Positions 16,012 through 24,344 of a stretch of 64,000 nt of DNA are shown here, in pieces (the stretch's first letter is position 1; each line of letters opens with the position of its first letter). The DNA lies in NCBI GenBank assembly GCA_016208495.1, contig JACQXX010000063.1, positions 1 through 64,000 of the forward strand. Direction: 5' to 3'. The translations under genes were made by a program, and so were the position numbers. The stretch comes from Acidobacteriota bacterium (GTDB lineage: Bacteria > Acidobacteriota > Blastocatellia > Chloracidobacteriales > Chloracidobacteriaceae). Under the pieces are notes generated by a model. That model saw nothing but the letters and a program-made list of their open reading frames with translations. It was not told where the DNA came from and made no database searches.

Positions 16012-19000
16012 ATGATACGACGATTTTATTCATCTACTGTGGTTTTTGTGTTCAGTCTGTTACTGGTCGGGGTAGGATTTTTTTGGACAACTGGAATACC
16101 ATTTCACAAGGTTGTTCTGGCGAAAAAACAATCTGCTCAGCCGGCATCCCCAACCATCACCTCCATCACACCCAATCAAACACCAAAGGGAACTGTTCCA
16201 GCCAAAATACGCATTGCGGGGACTGGTTTGGTGGCTGGTTCAAAAGTGCTTTTCAACCAGCGTGAAGTCATCGGCAAGGTAAAACCCACCACCAAAAAAT
16301 TGATTATCAAAGACCTTCCGGCTGATTTGCTGGTCGAAGACCGGACCTATGACGTCGCGGTGGTCACACCAGAAGGGCTTCGGTCAAACACGGTCAGTTT
16401 TAAAGTTGGTACGGGAGTTGGTAGAACTCCGTCTGATATTGAAATTACCGAACCGAATTCGCTCCTCATCAACACGAATGCGCCGACCCAACTTCGGGTC
16501 AGGGTCCTGGATGGCACTGGCGTCGAAATTCCAAACCCATCACTCACTTTTGAAACAGAAGACCAGACGCTGGCCAGCATTACCGCTGAAGGAAAGTTGA
16601 CGGCTCTGGGCCCTGGCGTGGTGGCGATTCGCATTCGCTCTGGGGAATTGAGCAAAACCTTTTCATTCCAAATCAGTTCGGTGGCGACTGTATCGTCAGG
16701 GATTTTTGCCGAGAGCGATATGGTTTTGCAGGGAACAACCATTTTTGCCTCTGATTTTGCCAATCACGTCATTCGGCGTAGTCAGGCGTTCCAACCGATG
16801 AGCGATTTTGCCGGGCGGTCAGGACTCTCAGGTGATACTGATGGAACAGGTGAATCCGCCCGCTTCAATGCGCCGCTTGGAATTGGGCTTCGCAATGGAA
16901 CTGTCTATCTGGTGGATACGGCCAATCGTGCCATTCGCCAGATTGAAGTTGCTTCTGGGTCCGTGAAAACCATTCTGACCGAAGATGATCTGGTTGCTGC
17001 CGGGCTGGCGACCAGTTGGGAACCACGTGATATTGAAATTGATGGAAACGAGGACCTCTTTATCACTGATGCCGCCAATCACGTCATCTGGCAGGCAACA
17101 CCCAAAGGCAACGGCTATCGGCTTGGGTTGCTGGCTGGGACTTTAGGGCAGGCCGGAACTCTGGATGGAACCGGTGTTTCAGCTCAATTTGACACGCCGC
17201 AACGACTTACGCTGGTTGGGAGGCTTCTTTCCGTCACGCAGGCCACCGACCAAATTCGTCAGGTGGCTTTACCCGGCGGGGCCGTAAAAACGATTCAATC
17301 ACAGATTGGAGTGCGGCGGTCTGACACCGCTTTGCCGTTGACGGATCCGCGCGGCATTACTGCTGATGCGGATGGAACCCTGTATGTGGCGGTTCCAGGC
17401 AACGTCAAAGTCGTAACAATTGTGGATGAACAGGTTACGGTTCGGGATTTGCTGCCGCCTGGGACCGTGGCCCAACCGGTTGCGGTTGCTCTGGATGAAA
17501 CCGGGTTTTATATCCTGGATCGGGCCAATGGGCAGCTCGTTCGGGCAATTTTTGGAAAACCAGCCATCACGACACTCGCCCCACCTCAGGTCACTGCGGG
17601 CAATGGAAGCACCGAAATTACCATCCAGGGGAAAAATTTCTCGCCAGGGACACAGGTTTTTGTTGGAAGTGATCCGGTTTCAATCGTCAAGGTGGTCAGC
17701 CCAACCCAGCTTCAATTTACCCTGCCGCCACAACTCTTTGGCGAATCGGTGACGATTCGGGTTCGAACTTCAGGTGGGGTGACGGCAACAACCCTGAATA
17801 TCACCGGTCCCAACCGGCCAGATGCCGTTTCGCTTGAAGGTTATCCCGAAAGCCGCTCGCTCAAACCTGGGGAACAGACGACCTTTACCATCAATATTCA
17901 GCGGGTGAATTTCACCGGCAGCGTCGGGCTTTCGGTGAGTGGCTTGCCCACCGGCGTGACCGCCCAGTTTTTGCCAAATCCAGCTATTTCAGAAACCGCA
18001 AAACTGGTGGTAACCGCTTCACAGACCGTTCCGGCTGGAACTTTTTCATTGCAGGTTCGCGGAACTGCCTCTGGTGTATCGGTTCAATCAGCCGTGCTTT
18101 CACTTGGGGTCAATGTGGATGCCAGGGTGATTCTGGGGGCGACTCCGACATTCCAAACCGTAACCCAGGGGAAAGGCACCTTTTTCAATATTTCGCTCAG
18201 CCGGACAAACTACACCGGCACGGTCAATTTCTCAGTGACCGGGGCACCAGCAGGTTCAAATCCATTTTTCACGCTCAATCAAATTACTGGTAATTCCACA
18301 TCGCTTCGGCTTGAGCTTCGCCCAGATGTCGTACCCGGAACCTATCAACTTAAAATCGAAGGAACTGGTGCTGGTGAAATCAATGTGGTGCCAGTGGTCG
18401 TGACCATGCGGGTGCTGCCGATCCAGCCAAGTGTCAGGCTTATTGTGGAGCCGCCGCAATGGTCAGTGCTGGCCGGGCAGGGAACGACCTATCTCGTGAT
18501 TTTGAATCGAACCGAGTACCTGTTGCCGATTCGGTTGAAGCTTGAACAAATCGGAGGCAGCCAGGATGCTGGGGTTGAAGCCGTCCTGGGTGGAAATGAC
18601 ACCACCGCGTTTCGATTACCAGCCTTTGTGACTTCATCTCCTGAAACTCCACCTGGTGCCTATCGGTTTCGAATCACGGGAACGGCTGAAGGGGCAATCA
18701 TTTATGACTCGAATGATTTTGTATTTAATGTTGTCCCGCCCCCACCGATTGTTCAGTTGAGCGTGGATCCATTAAGCCAAACGGTTGTCCAGGGCCAAAG
18801 CACCAGCTATGACGTGACGATTACCAAAGTCAATTATACCGGTGACGTCGCGTTGATCATTTCGGGTGAGATTCCCCCAGGTACCCAAATTGCCCCCACC
18901 CCAACCGGTTTTCAAGACCGCGGCCTGTTGCAGGTCAGAACCAGTGCTGATACCCCGGTGGGAGAATATCAACTATTCCTCAATGGACTGGCCGATGGTG

Positions 19001-19065
19001 TTGGTATCCAGTCCATTCCTTTCCGCTTGATTGTCGAAGCCCCTTCTGGCGTGCCACGACCTTAA
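16012..19065 (+). CDS. Large secreted protein with IPT/TIG, NHL-propeller and Ig-like domains
   Basis: The protein has 1017 residues from the ATG at 16012, preceded by AGGGGG. A signal peptide (residues 1-30) is followed by an IPT/TIG domain (about 45-130), a Big-type domain (about 140-225), an NHL-type beta-propeller region with DTANRAIRQIE and DAANHVIWQA repeats (about 230-515), a second IPT/TIG domain (about 525-600), and four or more related Ig-like repeats each opening with a TV-x-QG or TF-type segment (600-1010). These modules are surface adhesion and scaffolding folds; no catalytic motif is seen. There is no sorting signal or membrane anchor at the C-terminus, so it is probably secreted or outer-surface-bound. 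It is monocistronic. Confidence 0.85.
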   Translation: MIRRFYSSTVVFVFSLLLVGVGFFWTTGIPFHKVVLAKKQSAQPASPTITSITPNQTPKGTVPAKIRIAGTGLVAGSKVLFNQREVIGKVKPTTKKLIIKDLPADLLVEDRTYDVAVVTPEGLRSNTVSFKVGTGVGRTPSDIEITEPNSLLINTNAPTQLRVRVLDGTGVEIPNPSLTFETEDQTLASITAEGKLTALGPGVVAIRIRSGELSKTFSFQISSVATVSSGIFAESDMVLQGTTIFASDFANHVIRRSQAFQPMSDFAGRSGLSGDTDGTGESARFNAPLGIGLRNGTVYLVDTANRAIRQIEVASGSVKTILTEDDLVAAGLATSWEPRDIEIDGNEDLFITDAANHVIWQATPKGNGYRLGLLAGTLGQAGTLDGTGVSAQFDTPQRLTLVGRLLSVTQATDQIRQVALPGGAVKTIQSQIGVRRSDTALPLTDPRGITADADGTLYVAVPGNVKVVTIVDEQVTVRDLLPPGTVAQPVAVALDETGFYILDRANGQLVRAIFGKPAITTLAPPQVTAGNGSTEITIQGKNFSPGTQVFVGSDPVSIVKVVSPTQLQFTLPPQLFGESVTIRVRTSGGVTATTLNITGPNRPDAVSLEGYPESRSLKPGEQTTFTINIQRVNFTGSVGLSVSGLPTGVTAQFLPNPAISETAKLVVTASQTVPAGTFSLQVRGTASGVSVQSAVLSLGVNVDARVILGATPTFQTVTQGKGTFFNISLSRTNYTGTVNFSVTGAPAGSNPFFTLNQITGNSTSLRLELRPDVVPGTYQLKIEGTGAGEINVVPVVVTMRVLPIQPSVRLIVEPPQWSVLAGQGTTYLVILNRTEYLLPIRLKLEQIGGSQDAGVEAVLGGNDTTAFRLPAFVTSSPETPPGAYRFRITGTAEGAIIYDSNDFVFNVVPPPPIVQLSVDPLSQTVVQGQSTSYDVTITKVNYTGDVALIISGEIPPGTQIAPTPTGFQDRGLLQVRTSADTPVGEYQLFLNGLADGVGIQSIPFRLIVEAPSGVPRP

Positions 19066-19067
19066 TA

Positions 19068-19232
19068 CAAGGGCTGAAGACTCGCAGGCTCGGGGCAACT
19101 GAAGGGATGAGGGATGAAGGATGAGGGATGAAATCAAGGGATGAGGGATGAAGGATGAGGGATGAAAGAAAACCAATTCTTCAACCCGATGTTTTCAGCC
19201 CGCTTTCTTCAGCCCGACTTCTTCAGCCTTGA
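19068..19232 (-). repeat. GGGCTGAAG-type composite repeat element, copy 1 (inverted)
   Basis: Read on the minus strand it runs GGCTGAAG words, AATTGGTTTTCTTTCATCC, CATCCCTCATCCTT words (19103-19166), then CGAGCCTGCGAGTCTTCAG. The same order is found at 20437-20635, so this copy and that one form a long inverted pair around the desaturase gene. The element ends are themselves inverted (GGGCTGAAG ... CTTCAGCCC). Confidence 0.85.
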
Positions 19233-19243
19233 GCCCTAAACCG

Positions 19244-19290
19244 AAAATCCAGTCGAATTCAGGTTAAACCAAATTCGGCTGGATTTTTTT
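19244..19290 (+). terminator. Terminator between the NHL protein and the desaturase
   Basis: The stem AAATCCAGTCGAATT / AATTCGGCTGGATTT has a 15-base loop, with seven Ts on the plus side and AAAA on the other. It can serve both converging genes, but is stronger for the plus strand. Confidence 0.85.
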
Positions 19291-19311
19291 GATAAACAGA
19301 TTGTGACCTGC

Positions 19312-20142
19312 TCAGGCTTTATTGGATTGCACAACTTTTCGAATCAATCCAATTTTTTCCATGCCCCAAATCAAATAGGCGGAAGGGTCAATCTCCCACC
19401 AGTGGAAGTTATGAATGGCCGCTTTCGGGTGAAAATGGTGGTTGTTGTGCCAGCCTTCACCGAGGGCCCATAACCCAACCCACCAGACATTTCCGCTATT
19501 TTCACGGGTGTCGTGTGGCCGACTCCCCCAGCGATGGCAAACGCTGTTGACGCACCAGGTCGCGTGCCAGACCCAAATGGTGCGCAGCACACCGCCCCAA
19601 ATCACACCAGCCCAGCCATCAACGGCAAAACAGATGATCATGGTGAGCACCCACGGGAGAAGTGGGCTAAAACCACCGGTGCCACGGTCAAGCCAGTTAA
19701 TAAACCGGTCAGAGGCCAGATCCCGAGCCAGTATCCGATGGCGGGACAGTGAGGAACGCACCAGCATCCAGCCCATATGGCCATGGAAGAAGCTATCCTT
19801 GGGTGAATGTGGATCTTCATCACGGTCACTTGCGGCATGGTGCTTTCGGTGTAATCCGACCCACCAGACTGGACCCCCTTGCAAAGCTGCCGTGCCAAGA
19901 AACGCCCACAGACGAAGCAGAAACTTGGAGCATTCAAACCCACGATGGGCCAGCAGGCGATGAAACCCAATGGTAATCCCAAACCCGGTCAATAAATAAA
20001 AAGCCACGAAAAGTGCCAGTGAAGTCCAGGTTGGACGCACAAAAAATGCCGCGAATGCAGCCAGATGAACCAAAGAAAAAACCGTAATATTGACCCAATT
20101 TAAGCGGGGACGGACGGAAACAGTAGCAGCAACTGAACTCAT
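19312..20142 (-). CDS. Acyl-CoA (delta-9) fatty acid desaturase
   Basis: The protein has 276 residues from the ATG at 20142 (a longer frame begins at 20193). The three histidine boxes of membrane desaturases are intact: H61-x4-H66 (HRLLAH), H98-x2-HH (HRKHH, to 102) and H232-x2-HH (HNNHH, to 236). About four membrane helices surround them. The enzyme introduces a cis double bond into saturated acyl chains using a di-iron centre, O2 and an electron donor, and so adjusts membrane fluidity. The gene stands alone and is bracketed by two inverted copies of the GGGCTGAAG composite repeat. Confidence 0.92.
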   Translation of the reverse strand: MSSVAATVSVRPRLNWVNITVFSLVHLAAFAAFFVRPTWTSLALFVAFYLLTGFGITIGFHRLLAHRGFECSKFLLRLWAFLGTAALQGGPVWWVGLHRKHHAASDRDEDPHSPKDSFFHGHMGWMLVRSSLSRHRILARDLASDRFINWLDRGTGGFSPLLPWVLTMIICFAVDGWAGVIWGGVLRTIWVWHATWCVNSVCHRWGSRPHDTRENSGNVWWVGLWALGEGWHNNHHFHPKAAIHNFHWWEIDPSAYLIWGMEKIGLIRKVVQSNKA

Positions 20143-20436
20143 AAACTCGCCGATCTGCTCAACGACCCTCCAAAAAAGAGCGGTCACAAGCACAAAAAGA
20201 TAATATTCAGAGAAAAGCGTCCACGGACGTCTCTGGGGAAACTCAAGATTCTATGACTGAGGTAACTGTTGCGAAGCGATTCAAGAGGGGCAACCTGACA
20301 ACTGAGGAAAGGATCACCAAAATGATTGAATCTTTTCTCAAAAGAGCCTGCCAACAATACTGGATAGCGCTGCTTTTGCCAAGAGAGAATCGAGGTGATT
20401 GGCGGCTGGAATTGAAGAAAGTGGGACTGAAAAAAC

Positions 20437-20635
20437 CAGGGCTGAAAACATCGGGCTGAAGACATCGGGCTGAAGAAGGCGGGCTGAAGAATTGGTTTTA
20501 TTTCATCCCTCATCCTTCATCCCTCATCCCTTGATTTCATCCCTCATCCTTCATCCCTCATCCCTTGATTTCATCCCTCATCCTTCATCCCTCATCCCTT
20601 CTTTTGCTCCGAGCTTGCGAGTCTTCAGCCCGAGG
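20437..20635 (+). repeat. GGGCTGAAG-type composite repeat element, copy 2
   Basis: The order is GGGCTGAAGACATC words, GAAGAATTGGTTTTATTTCATCC, an array of CCCTCATCCTTCAT (20503-20602), then CTCCGAGCTTGCGAGTCTTCAGCCC. The 3' end touches the stop of the M20 peptidase gene. The rest of 20143-20624 contains no convincing gene. Confidence 0.9.
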
Positions 20636-21902
20636 TTTTATCGGCTAACCCAACCAGTCCAAGCAACAACAGGATACCGCGTTGAAGGCTGAGTTCGCGT
20701 TCGGTAGGTTCATACCACTCATCGAGTGTATGACATCCGTTGCAGCGTCCTCCTGCTCCAATTGTAATTGCGGGGATTGAAAGCGAGATCGGCAAATTTG
20801 AATCCGTCGAAGAACAATCCAGCAACGGACGACAGCCGCAAATCATGGTCGCCGCCTGAGCCAGCCGGACCAGTCGGGCGGTGGTTGGTGTTTCTCCTGA
20901 AGGCCGATTCCCCATTGGGGTCACGGTCAACTTGAGCCGGGTTCGGCTAAGGGCTGCCGACCGCTCTTCTTCTTCCCAGGCTTGTTTGACTGCCTCACGC
21001 AGATGCTGTTCCAGATGATCCAGCTCACCTTCGGAAACTGACCGTAGATCAACTTCGCACCGGGCTGACCGAGGGATGGTGTTCACCGAGGTGCCGCCTT
21101 CGACCACACTGACGCTGTAGGTTGTTCGCGGAATCGTGGGTGGATGATAACTCGTCATGTAATGAATGAATTTTCCAAGGGCATGGACCGGGTTCACAAT
21201 CCCGTAATCGCCCCACGAATGACCACCGGGACCTTCAAATTTGACTTCATAGCGCCGTGAGCCAAGTGCCTGATGGGTAATGCGCTCGATTCCCGGCCCG
21301 TCATAGGCAATAAATTCAGTGATTTGTTTGCCATAGGGGTTTTCCTGAAACAGGTATCTGACACCCCGTAAATTTCCTGGACCTTCTTCACCAACCGTAC
21401 CGACAAACAAAATTGACTGTTTAGTTTTCAAAGGGGCCTGGGTGAAACATCGGGCCAGGGTCAGTACGCCAGTCAGGCCGCTGGCATTGTCACCAATACC
21501 AGGTGCGTACAGTCGGCCATCCCGCTCATGGACCGTCACATCCGTTCCTTCCGGGAACACACTGTCCACATGGGCGGCCAGTGCCAGAAATGGTCCGGTT
21601 CCATCGGGATCATTTACCCCCGGAAAAACGCCCAGTACGTTTCCTTCTTCATCAATATGGGCATGAACGAGCCCAAATTCACGAAACCGGTTCAGCACAT
21701 AGGTTGCCCGTTGATGCTCTTTAAATGGCGGGGCCGGAATTTCATTCACCGTAATGAGTTCGCGTGTTGCCTGATCGGCTGTTTCATCAAGGTACTGAAA
21801 AGCCCGTTTGACGGCAGGCTCCTGCATTAAGTCACGCAAGTGGTTGGTCACTTCAGTTGATTGAAAGGCAAATGACGGCATGCGGAAGAGTGAAAATGAC
21901 AT
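20625..21902 (-). CDS. M20/M25/M40 family metallopeptidase
   Basis: The protein has 425 residues from the ATG at 21902; the frame is open for 27 more codons but these are translated GAATGAAG array (FILNSSFSILHS). Family metal-site motifs are present: AAHVDSVFPE near 98 (His, Asp ligand), GIGDNASG near 124-131, the catalytic/metal pair GEEG near 160, and a late H near CHTLDEW. The layout is like M20 tripeptidase/carboxypeptidase-type aminoacyl hydrolases, with a catalytic domain interrupted by a dimerisation domain (about 200-320, GPGGHSWGDYG). It is cytoplasmic, with no signal peptide. It probably hydrolyses short peptides or N-acylated amino acids. Confidence 0.85.
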   Translation of the reverse strand: MSFSLFRMPSFAFQSTEVTNHLRDLMQEPAVKRAFQYLDETADQATRELITVNEIPAPPFKEHQRATYVLNRFREFGLVHAHIDEEGNVLGVFPGVNDPDGTGPFLALAAHVDSVFPEGTDVTVHERDGRLYAPGIGDNASGLTGVLTLARCFTQAPLKTKQSILFVGTVGEEGPGNLRGVRYLFQENPYGKQITEFIAYDGPGIERITHQALGSRRYEVKFEGPGGHSWGDYGIVNPVHALGKFIHYMTSYHPPTIPRTTYSVSVVEGGTSVNTIPRSARCEVDLRSVSEGELDHLEQHLREAVKQAWEEEERSAALSRTRLKLTVTPMGNRPSGETPTTARLVRLAQAATMICGCRPLLDCSSTDSNLPISLSIPAITIGAGGRCNGCHTLDEWYEPTERELSLQRGILLLLGLVGLADKTSG

Positions 21903-21904
21903 AG

Positions 21905-21960
21905 CAGCAAAATGAAGAGAATGAAGAATTGAGAATGAAGAATTGAGAATGAAGAATGAT
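21905..21960. repeat. GAATGAAGAATTGA array
   Basis: This array overlaps the 5' flank of the M20 gene. Its reverse complement lies at 22441-22494, so the two arrays bracket the nested elements between them. Confidence 0.85.
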
Positions 21961-21964
21961 CTGA

Positions 21965-22335
21965 ATTTCGCCCAAAATAGCACCCTGTTGCTCCAAGATT
22001 AGTGCCGACCAGTCCGGGACCTTGCTCGCAACGGGAAATTTCGTCGAGCCGTACCTGGCATCAAACTTCACCACATGCTCTCGATGACTCCCACAAAACT
22101 GACTTCCATCTGGGCTTTTATGTCCTTTATGTCCTTTATGTCCTTTATGTCCTTTGGTTCTGGCTCAATCAACTGCATTTGAGAGCCAAACTGAGCAAGT
22201 GGTCAGTAAGTACCTTACCGAAAATTTCCAGACATTTTGAACCACGAAACACACGAAATACACGAAAAGAATCAAATACTTACCAAATTCAATATCTCAG
22301 GAAATTTATGACAAGGTACTTATTTTGGGCGAAAT
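21965..22335. mobile_element. Inverted-repeat element E, copy 1, interrupted by a MITE
   Basis: It is bounded by perfect 15-bp inverted repeats ATTTCGCCCAAAATA (21965-21979) and TATTTTGGGCGAAAT (22321-22335). It contains GTGCCGACCAGTCCGGGAC, CTCCCACAAAACTGACTTCC, an ATGTCCTTT array, and GGCTCAATCAAC. All are shared in the same order with the 250-bp copy at 30146-30395. The MITE at 22209-22320 accounts for most of the extra length. Confidence 0.85.
22209..22320 (+). mobile_element. TA-flanked MITE, copy A
   Basis: It has 112 bp, starts AGTACCTTACCGAAAATTTCC and ends AAGGTACT, with TA on both sides (22207-22208, 22321-22322). The core carries ACCACGAAACACACGAAATA. It is inserted within element E, whose other copy has no insert at this point. 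Confidence 0.85.
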
Positions 22336-22483
22336 CTGGGGAATGAAGAATTGACCCAAGATTCTACAATAAATGTGCTCTAAACTATTTTTGTTTTAAA
22401 ATCAATGGTTTAGAAGTCTTCAGCAAGCAAAAACGAGCAATTTCCTCATTCTTCATTCTTCATTCTTCATTCTGCCTTTTGCT

Positions 22484-23044
22484 TCATTCTTCCTTAAAGC
22501 TCCATTGGTCAAGGATATCCATGGCCTGTTCAACTGTGGCGACGCATTGCACAAGGTTGACGTCAGCTTCTGAAACAACCAGGTTTTGTTTGAAGGCTTC
22601 AACAATTGGGGGCCAGCAGTCACCAATCAGGATCAGAGGGCGTGGAGGAATAACCCCAGTATACAGTTTGTTCCAGACCAGAGAAATTTCAGTTACCGTT
22701 CCCATCCCGCCACGGAGCGCCATATAGGCGACTGATGACTGAATCAATTTTTGCAGCCGGGCATAAAAATCATCAGTTGGCCAGGTTTCTTTGAGAAAAG
22801 GGTTGGGCTTGCCTTTCAACTGGCTCAGCGTAACACCGACCACATGCCCGTCCACTTCGTGAGCGCCCCGGCTGATGGCTTCCATCACCCCGGCATATCC
22901 GCCAGTGCAGACTGTATACCCAGCTTCAGCCAGACTCCGGCCTAGCTGGAGCGCCTGGTTATATTCGAGTGTTTCCGGCGAACAGCGAGCCCCGCCAAAA
23001 ACAGTGATCATCGGAGCGGTTTGGTGGCGATGTGGATGGCTCAT
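22484..23044 (-). CDS. LOG family (TIGR00725-like) nucleotide-binding protein
   Basis: The protein has 186 residues with a Rossmann-like SLOG fold. The N-terminal strand ITVFGGARC, the GGYAGVMEAISRGA loop (about 48-61), and the PGGxGTxxE-type motif present as RGGMGTVTE are the family marks. Relatives with this motif are cytokinin-nucleotide phosphoribohydrolases (LOG) or MoCo-carrier-like proteins; TIGR00725 members have no agreed function. The protein is cytoplasmic. GAATGAAG arrays lie just downstream. Substrate assignment from sequence is not possible. Confidence 0.82.
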   Translation of the reverse strand: MSHPHRHQTAPMITVFGGARCSPETLEYNQALQLGRSLAEAGYTVCTGGYAGVMEAISRGAHEVDGHVVGVTLSQLKGKPNPFLKETWPTDDFYARLQKLIQSSVAYMALRGGMGTVTEISLVWNKLYTGVIPPRPLILIGDCWPPIVEAFKQNLVVSEADVNLVQCVATVEQAMDILDQWSFKEE

Positions 23045-23259
23045 GATGTCGGCTTACCTATTGAAATCAGGGGAAATGGATTGGAATGAAGAATGAAGCC
23101 TTGTTAATACCATTTTAGAATGAAGCTATCGTATCAGAGAACAGTTAAATTATTTGATCAAATAGAGTTAGTGGACTGCTGACTACGATCTACTGACTAC
23201 AAACTGGTATAAGTATATGCTATTCAATGAAATAGCTTTTTCATCATTCATAATTCATT

Positions 23260-23553
23260 TTAGCGATGAGGAGCGGCTGAGTCAGCTTCTTCCAGTATTT
23301 GATGTTCAAGTTGACGGGACTCACAAATAATACATTCAAAAATGCGTTGCAAGGCGTCGGGTTTGAGCGGTCCAGGGTTGGTCGTCCGAATCCGCGCATG
23401 GATTTGTGCTTCTCGTTCTGGAATATGAACCGGAAGGTGGGCCATCTGCTTCAACCGGGCAATTTCGGCGACAAACACCGCGCGCTGGTTGATCAGTTTG
23501 ACCAGTTCATCATCTATTGCATCAATCTGTTCTCGCCAATGTTGAAGATCCAT
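23260..23553 (-). CDS. Chorismate mutase (AroQ type)
   Basis: The protein has 97 residues from the ATG at 23553. The three-helix AroQ pattern is clear: long helix 1 WREQIDAIDDELVKLINQRA with the catalytic Arg and Leu-Ile register, a central segment with EREAQI, and helix 3 ending IICESRQLEHQ. It converts chorismate to prephenate for Phe and Tyr synthesis. The open frame continues for 95 codons upstream, but that part is translated GTCACCTTG array and is not coding. The aroDE gene of the same pathway lies 28 kb away. No ribosome site is obvious. Confidence 0.85.
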   Translation of the reverse strand: MDLQHWREQIDAIDDELVKLINQRAVFVAEIARLKQMAHLPVHIPEREAQIHARIRTTNPGPLKPDALQRIFECIICESRQLEHQILEEADSAAPHR

Positions 23554-23702
23554 AATTTCGGGCCACAAAAATGACCAGTCAGCCAGAACGCACATTGGTT
23601 CTGGAAGTACAGGTTTGACTGACAGGATAAAGAAGATGATTGAGAGGGAGGTGGTCGCGTTTTCAAACGATACGCACCCTGGTTTCAGAAGGCAAGGCCG
23701 CC

Positions 23703-24023
23703 AGGTGACCAAAATGACAAGGTGACCAAATGACAAATGACAAGGTGACAAGGTGACAAGGTGACAAGGTGACAGGGTGACAGGGTGACAAGGTGACCAG
23801 AGGAAGAGGACTGTCCAAATTTTTCTGTAACCAGTCAATTTAACCTGGAAAAACCAGGTGATCGGCTTATCTAAGCTTGAAAAACGAGCTAAAAATCCAG
23901 TTTAGCCATTTAAACAAAAAACTGAAAAGTCTCCAGAGGAAAAAGCATCATTTTGGTATTTGTCACCTTGTCACCTTGTCACCTTGTCAGTTGTCACCTT
24001 GTCACCTTGTCACCCTGTCACCT
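23703..24023. repeat. Inverted pair of GACAAGGTGACAAGGTGAC arrays
   Basis: The left arm (23703-23800) is about ten 9-bp GACAAGGTG words. The right arm (23961-24023) is CACCTTGTCACCTTGTC in reverse complement. The core of about 160 bp (23801-23960) has no gene. The left arm lies in the leader region of the chorismate mutase gene. Confidence 0.9.
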
Positions 24024-24155
24024 CTGTGGCATCTCGCCCCACCCGATACAAGTTTGCCTCAGGTACAACCGTGAATCATCGAATCGCACAGTTGGTTGAT
24101 TCGCTTACTTCTTTGGAACGAAGCAGTTGTAGCCATTGGCCAGTTCTTGGAATGA

Positions 24156-24172
24156 TTGGCACGACAGTTGCT
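24156..24172 (+). promoter_or_regulatory. Sigma-54 (RpoN) promoter for the HtrA gene
   Basis: TTGGCACGACAGTTGCT matches the -24/-12 consensus TTGGCACG-N4-TTGCT at every defined position, with GG and GC separated by exactly 10 bases. The expected start is near 24183, leaving a 160-base leader before the HtrA ATG at 24345. A 14-codon frame (24199-24243) sits in the leader. An NtrC-type activator is encoded at 26373-27755. Confidence 0.65.
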
Positions 24173-24344
24173 CTTATGCCTGGCGAAAGAAGAAATTGAT
24201 GTTTGGAAATGCTGATGAAGACGATTCGGTGTGGGAACTATAAGCCTGGTTTGGTCTATACAGGTTTTGCTAGACACAACTCAGGTGAGTGCCGCCGCCG
24301 TCAAAAAACAAAATCTTTTAACATCGTCGAGGAGACTCAACTGT

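Noticed and set aside
20253-20459. 68-codon frame upstream of the desaturase
   Set aside because: No ribosome site, its end runs into GGGCTGAAG words, and the sequence is low-complexity Lys/Leu.
23554-23838. 95-codon upstream extension of chorismate mutase
   Set aside because: Most of it is translated GTCACCTTG array; AroQ enzymes of this type are about 90-100 aa.
24235-24254. Sigma-E-like GGAACT ... GTCTAT upstream of HtrA
   Set aside because: The spacing is about two bases too short for the known sigma-E pattern, and the sigma-54 site upstream is far stronger.
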